From Flavobacterium anseongense (GTDB lineage Bacteria; Bacteroidota; Bacteroidia; Flavobacteriales; Flavobacteriaceae): DNA of 64,000 nucleotides. The translations under genes were made by a program, and so were the position numbers. Location: the NCBI RefSeq assembly GCF_021608185.1, contig NZ_JAKIHN010000008.1, forward strand, positions 1 to 64,000. The letters are read 5' to 3'. Positions 62,201-64,000 of this stretch are shown here, piece by piece. Position 1 is the stretch's first letter, and every line of letters begins with the position of its first letter. A model generated the notes under the pieces. The model was given only the letters and a program-made list of their open reading frames with translations, was not told the DNA's origin and ran no database searches.

Positions 62201-64000
62201 TTTGGAGGTTCAATAGTGCCAGCTACAGGTCAAACCTTTTTGTACTCACCTTCAATACCAACCGCAACATATGTTTGGAGCAGTGCTGGTGGATTTAGCG
62301 CTAACACAGCCATTGTCAATGTTAATCCAACAGTTACTACAGAGTATACTTTAACGGCTACTTCAGCTTCTGGTTGCTCGGCTACTACAACAGTTCAAGT
62401 AAATGTGGATTCTACTCCACCAACTATTCTTACGGTACCGGCACCACAAACGATTTGTAATGGTGATAGTGTATCATTTAATGTAATTGCTACTAGTTCA
62501 ACGCCTATAACTTACAGATGGCGTAAAGATGGTGTGCTTATTCCTTTAACAAATGCTAGTGCAGGAACTGATACTTTAACATTAACTAATACAACTCCAT
62601 CAGATAGCGGAAGTTATACTGTAGATGTTATCGGTTGTACAACTGTATCAAGTACTTCCTATGCATTAACAGTTAACCCTGCACCAGCAGCTGTTACAGC
62701 ATCAGGTGCAGGAACTTTCTGTAGTGTTACTTCGATAACTGCCAGTAATGGTGGTGATGGTACAATTTATTTCCAAGGAACAACTTCCGGAGGAACTTCT
62801 ACTACAATTGCTAGTACTTCAGAGTCAATTACATCTTCTGGAACCTATTATTTCAGAGCCCAATCTGCTGCAGGATGTTGGGGACCAGAAGGAAGTGTTG
62901 CTGTGGTTATACAGCCACTTGCAGGAATTACTGTTACTCCTGCCAATTCATGCCAAAATGAAGCAGGTACTGCTTTAGCGGCTACAGCTGCAAACTGTAT
63001 TGATTTTACGGGTGGTGCTGCTGCTCTTAATGGTACTTTCACAACAAGTGATCCGCAAGCACCTAGACCAATTACTGGTACTACATGTAGTTTTAGTACT
63101 ACTTCAAGAGGTTATCAAGCTAAAACATTTACTGTGCAAGTAACAGGTACTTATACTTTTGCAATGTCAAGTACATTTGATACAATGGCTTATATAACAA
63201 CTGGTGCGTTTACACCGGGTAGTTGTGCTACAGGTACTTTTATAGTAGCTGACGACGATGCTGGTCCTGACCTTAATCCACAACTTGTAGCTAATTTAAC
63301 GGCTGGTGTAGTTTATACTTTATATTCAACAACTTTTAGTGAATTAACTAGTGATATTGCTTACACTTGGGCAGTAACCCCACCGGTTGGCGGAGGTGTG
63401 TCAGTTTTATCAACTGGTAATATTGTATGGTTTACCGCTGCTTCCGGTGGCACATCTATTGGAACAGGTTCGTCGTTTAATCCGGTTGGAGTATTAAACT
63501 CTGGTTTGGCAAATACAAGTACTCCTGGAACTACTACTTTTTATGCTGCTTGCTCAGGAAGCACAACTTGTAGAACTCCTGTTACGTATACTATTCACCC
63601 AACCCCAACTGTTGCGGCAATTGCAAACCAATTATATTATAACGGTCTTGCAACAGCGAGTATTCCTTTAAGTGGAACACCATCAGGTGTAACCTTTGAT
63701 ATTAGTGGTGGTGCAAGCGTTGGATTAATTAACCAAACAGTTTCTACAGAAATTCCATCATTTACTCCATTAACAGGAACTGCAACAGTAACTGTTACAC
63801 CAAAAGCGAATGGATGTACAGGACCTTCTGTAACGTATAACATTACTGTTTTAGCAGTAACTGCTGATCAGGTTGCTAATCAAACGTATTGTCAAGGTAT
63901 TACAACAAGTGAGATACCATTAACATACACTCCAATATCGCTTACTGGGGTAACGTTTGACTTACAGGTAGTTGGAGATAATATCGGATTGTCTAATGGA
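53243..64000 (+). CDS. Giant multidomain secreted surface protein 3, truncated by the window (at least 3586 aa)
   Basis: An open frame from ATG at 53243 to the window end, 3586 codons without a stop in the blocks I translated; the C-terminus is outside. The N-terminus has a hydrophobic core (SWLVMLVVLLSLAT) after about 35 polar residues, a long signal region like those of the neighbours, ending at WGQS. Modules in order: an N-terminal beta-domain with NRILKVQWKNF (about 95-285); fibronectin III (about 290-393); a YYWVGTSGNLWSTAANW motif and a long beta-helix-like stretch (about 395-900); Ig/PKD-like domains in series; two more copies of the N-terminal-type domain at about 1640-1816 and 2753-3000; a segment at about 3250-3450 homologous to gene 2; then PKD-like repeats. 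Thr and Ser are very frequent. A T9SS tail is expected beyond the window. Probably an adhesin or matrix protein; ligand unknown. Confidence 0.9.
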   Translation, partial: MMNNYTKLSLRSKTQLTKGNEVIEGFSSNASLKGKGLSWLVMLVVLLSLATGQKSWGQSLANYSYSTDLSGTLDPMTGATSLAGTGGMTTGYNDDNASAVTNIGFTFFFMGTPYTQFSVTSNGQMRLGSTAISGGAVTSTSAGVAYFAPMAGDNSSGLAGDLDPVSYVVTGTPGNRILKVQWKNFKIPFSSSATQVANMQVWLYETTGVIEYIYGGMVTNASTSRSTFISSSNTATTAGYNVVSSVAATNPTFVLAGSPTTNSYALGNITNLYSAADGVRRVLRFTPNFTSVSGDVTALTFSAVTTSTTTVNFVDSATNEAGFIITRATDAGFTQNVVTTSVATTTSGTTGTAYTSAQTGLTPGTTYFYKVQAIVEAGISTGVSSSQATTASATYYWVGTSGNLWSTAANWNTQADGSGSTRSTPLTTDILIVDGAGTVAGGTMSILVDAASYTIGQLKITSNTNLSLIGNSAVRTLTISGSPGDDFVLESGSTLNLNASGTSPNFAVAIAFTGIGNTGSIAGILNLGGSTSNTFSSVGGTGTLVTVTGTVNNTIVGTGNYFGGSTATLSFANGSTYNITGATTGITIPSATWGTTSNLLISGITSATSMTNASQSYGNVTYNCSSASGTMSMFTTSTTGVVKGNLTISATGTGRFRALTSGTLTVQGNLTLTSGIFEVASSTGTLIVNGNVTINGGTFDIAQGGASTLRVLGNFIQNAPSTLLQTNTGGLLDFSGTSAQTFTLVTGSHGTNAINARVNNAAGVNLTADFSVRNLTISNGNLSGAVLTYGASSVLTYNSTTAAQTISPIEFPAVNGPVSLTINNTAASPNNTVQLNAPRTLGTSGILTLTNGILVNSGSVLTIANPTENAIVGGSATSYVKGDLYRTLASGLATGTTYNFPIGFGSYNPFALVNPTTIAGTNVTVRATVYDNNTGGVGTGLVSSINTNRSWFVILNDPNSNLTGTLVRLSDTPGVANAIGFSSDGGFTYGLFGGTTPTVTGTSITSVSPPVTTNIGGFFAMATKASPPALTNLAISPTGNQCTNVARIVTVTATPGAAPVSGVSINYSVNGVAQAPVAMTNSSGNDWTGVIPTVSPVNATVAWSVTATDTNNIIASATGTSYKDEPLTGITATASASNSQICGAAGTTVLTATLNNTPAVLGAGASTSSSAGASMFSGTWGGHKTQYIIRASELTALGQIAGNITSVAFEATTAFNGYQGFTLSIGNTTATTAAFPLITTGLTEVYTGGGTNGTYATTVGINTLTFSTPFNWDGTSNIVLSFCWSKNPVASSTTGTTVKVDTVGFTCTASGQKDNTLPASFCPLSVASDFGTTTTGTSRPKFIFVINPAITSVSWAGSNGSSYSGNNITINPTTTATYTATIANLTGCNAQASTLPVVITTVPTPPSSLGSTQCGSGIPTAILTSTSGLPTPTFKWYADNSTSTALQSSTSTTFTSVVNGTTTFYVSEANGICESARTAVTVTVDAPPTLVVTPTGDSTYCGTGGSGVITASSNDPLMTYSWSSLNPLTGTIVSAVGGILNYSVTATSIFRVIGTPVTNGACAPITVDYTISVFPLPTTTLTAPDGICPGGTATITSNLSSGSFQSSSIPFAALTPPPSSVVLATGGVALVPAQTTTSFPPLDDGGWPAIPFGFDFNFFGTNYSTINIGTNATLQFGAFNSGSTGLGDFSFSTLPSTTEPLNMVAVLAMDNDIEDGGTVRYWTEGTSPNRKFVVSYEAVRQFSSPNVSTAQAIFYETTGVIEVHVTSSSNQTTNKLVGVNNSTGTIGTLAYQSGTAATANNPIINPFAYRFTPPNDYTTTWTYRDSTTGGNFVAFAPPRTGTNLFTQNVNPTQTTDYNLSYTNTTTGCTNPLGSTQITINVLSTTAPSTVAVASVPAVCLGSSVDLSLTGAVNSIGSTTGLTYQWQVSTDGGANYTDVASATSATLTVSPTVPSLYLCNVTSCSGTAVPSTPVAVGVNIPGTISVSPNVAICTGGSTVLTASALTGTINSYTWSPVDGLSATSGSSVTASPTSTTTYSVFGTDSNNCQTVAVPVTVTVNPYPSAVVVTPSTPASGSLLQNGSVCYGSTVRLEATGGNTTTNYVWTTVPASSLYIDSGLNTLYNPGDFASVVYATSTLSTTYRASVTSLGCTTPGETTLGVTPLPTFTVAPITICNGSSGILSAVTAEDNSYSWTGGLSGQSVSVNPTVDTTYQVVATSNTTTPACSSAPVSVLVTVNNQGSITQQPTNQITATTFGATFTVAGTLLPVPVPYTYQWQIRTSTTPSAPDFDPTGTWSNVLNSSNYSGVTTNTLTVSNASSALNNTVYRCILTPLSPCAPLVSSSATLTVSPVGIETNPQDLVLCLPAPTSPLPQFNVVTNGTGTILRVQWEVSTNNFATTTVIPLYLTNGNLISSGYTGPNTTAVPGLTFEFPLVGSVRDYKTLMISGINASTANNYRFRVRFGVSAVNILPIISQSASLNINSPVEIITNLSAVAIPPVCQVPAPASPTVLSITTSGVVQSIVWKYATTAGASDASYSPVTNGVPAGATYSSSNPLAGQYQLSVATTSATPIGNYYYKAFITSVSPCSGISSSEGVISVIRPTISVSPSATSYCTPSGSPVILTASGSDIGSYSWTAPGFTTTTGTSITVSPAATTIYTVSGTDSHGCTNVATATVTKGDSIVAIASTNSGIVCPSTQVTLAGSVDLAVPNTTLPTQYTFSASSGTYTPLTAAATVLATQTVTSGTPAGALDDVNYTLALPFGFKFGGTTYNSGSNLYVNTNGFVSFGANPPSTGTYGPIGSTNVYDAALSAFGNDLNGGYAATGSGTNGSPVLTITTGNTSGFVVGAIVSGTGVPTGATVVSTTPTTVTLSANCTSTGTGRTYQVASGKISYEVLGSSPNRKLVIQYTKMRPYNVTLRTLDFQIVLNETSNSVAFVYGNAITSGTTTSTVQVGLRGVTNANYVNRTSTTSWAATTAGVSNTSSVTFGGSIVPATGQTFLYSPSIPTATYVWSSAGGFSANTAIVNVNPTVTTEYTLTATSASGCSATTTVQVNVDSTPPTILTVPAPQTICNGDSVSFNVIATSSTPITYRWRKDGVLIPLTNASAGTDTLTLTNTTPSDSGSYTVDVIGCTTVSSTSYALTVNPAPAAVTASGAGTFCSVTSITASNGGDGTIYFQGTTSGGTSTTIASTSESITSSGTYYFRAQSAAGCWGPEGSVAVVIQPLAGITVTPANSCQNEAGTALAATAANCIDFTGGAAALNGTFTTSDPQAPRPITGTTCSFSTTSRGYQAKTFTVQVTGTYTFAMSSTFDTMAYITTGAFTPGSCATGTFIVADDDAGPDLNPQLVANLTAGVVYTLYSTTFSELTSDIAYTWAVTPPVGGGVSVLSTGNIVWFTAASGGTSIGTGSSFNPVGVLNSGLANTSTPGTTTFYAACSGSTTCRTPVTYTIHPTPTVAAIANQLYYNGLATASIPLSGTPSGVTFDISGGASVGLINQTVSTEIPSFTPLTGTATVTVTPKANGCTGPSVTYNITVLAVTADQVANQTYCQGITTSEIPLTYTPISLTGVTFDLQVVGDNIGLSNG

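Noticed and set aside
41705..63843. Many short minus-strand frames of 60-80 codons within the three giant genes.
   Set aside because: They are antisense shadows of Thr/Ser/Gly-rich coding sequence, with no signal peptide, ribosome-binding context or recognisable domains.
53243..64000. Non-coding repeat DNA or a pseudogene on the right, because no complete plus-strand frame was evident.
   Set aside because: The frame from 53243 is open in all blocks translated and gives coherent secreted modules, so it is one long gene cut by the window edge.

Overview
The window comes from the chromosome of a member of the Bacteroidota, most likely a Flavobacterium or close relative. The evidence is low GC, TAnnTTTG-type -7 promoter elements, many Bacteroidota-specific families (DUF4476, DUF4252, DUF3667, DUF5777), type IX secretion (T9SS) C-terminal sorting domains, bacillithiol and menaquinone genes, and a carotenoid operon. 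I see no insertion sequence, prophage, plasmid or CRISPR array. The left and centre look like ordinary chromosome with several lineage-specific clusters; the right end is an array of giant cell-surface genes.

Layout. 0.2-7 kb: an outer-membrane barrel, a small secreted protein, purL and a beta-helix lipoprotein. 6.9-9.3 kb: a hotdog thioesterase overlapping menF (menaquinone), bshB1 (bacillithiol) and tRNA-His. 9.3-13.4 kb: an M28 peptidase, a DUF3667 membrane protein, then a plus-strand run of a DUF1801 protein, a GNAT acetyltransferase and a Kir-type potassium channel. 13.4-15.7 kb: a divergent four-gene group (YceI and monoheme cytochrome; OB-fold protein and DUF5777 barrel). 15.8-22.3 kb: a tandem duplication of a two-gene module, each a diheme cytochrome lipoprotein plus a T9SS-secreted FG-GAP/ASPIC protein. 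22.4-26 kb: rmuC, a DUF4476 protein, a pseudouridine synthase and trmL.

26-31.3 kb is a vitamin B12 uptake locus: btuF-btuC-btuD on the minus strand, diverging from a TonB-dependent receptor (btuB) that sits behind a well-conserved cobalamin riboswitch. 31.4-35.3 kb holds a 51-residue lipoprotein, an S41 peptidase and an ECF sigma-factor operon with two DUF4252 proteins. 35.3-39 kb is a carotenoid operon (merR-type regulator, crtI, crtB, crtZ). Its regulator has the adenosylcobalamin-binding signature of CarH/LitR photoreceptors, so B12 uptake and light-controlled pigment synthesis may be linked within 10 kb. A Lys-Lys-Leu tRNA operon, aroK and a PyrR-like phosphoribosyltransferase follow.

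41.1-64 kb encodes three consecutive giant secreted proteins (1942, 1800 and at least 3586 residues) built from fibronectin III, Ig/PKD-like, CUB-like and carbohydrate-binding-like modules. The first two end in the same roughly 450-residue module with a T9SS sorting tail. The third is an open reading frame running from 53243 off the end of the window. Related modules recur among the three, indicating duplication and shuffling. All family assignments come from reading motifs and overall sequence character; no database search was run.
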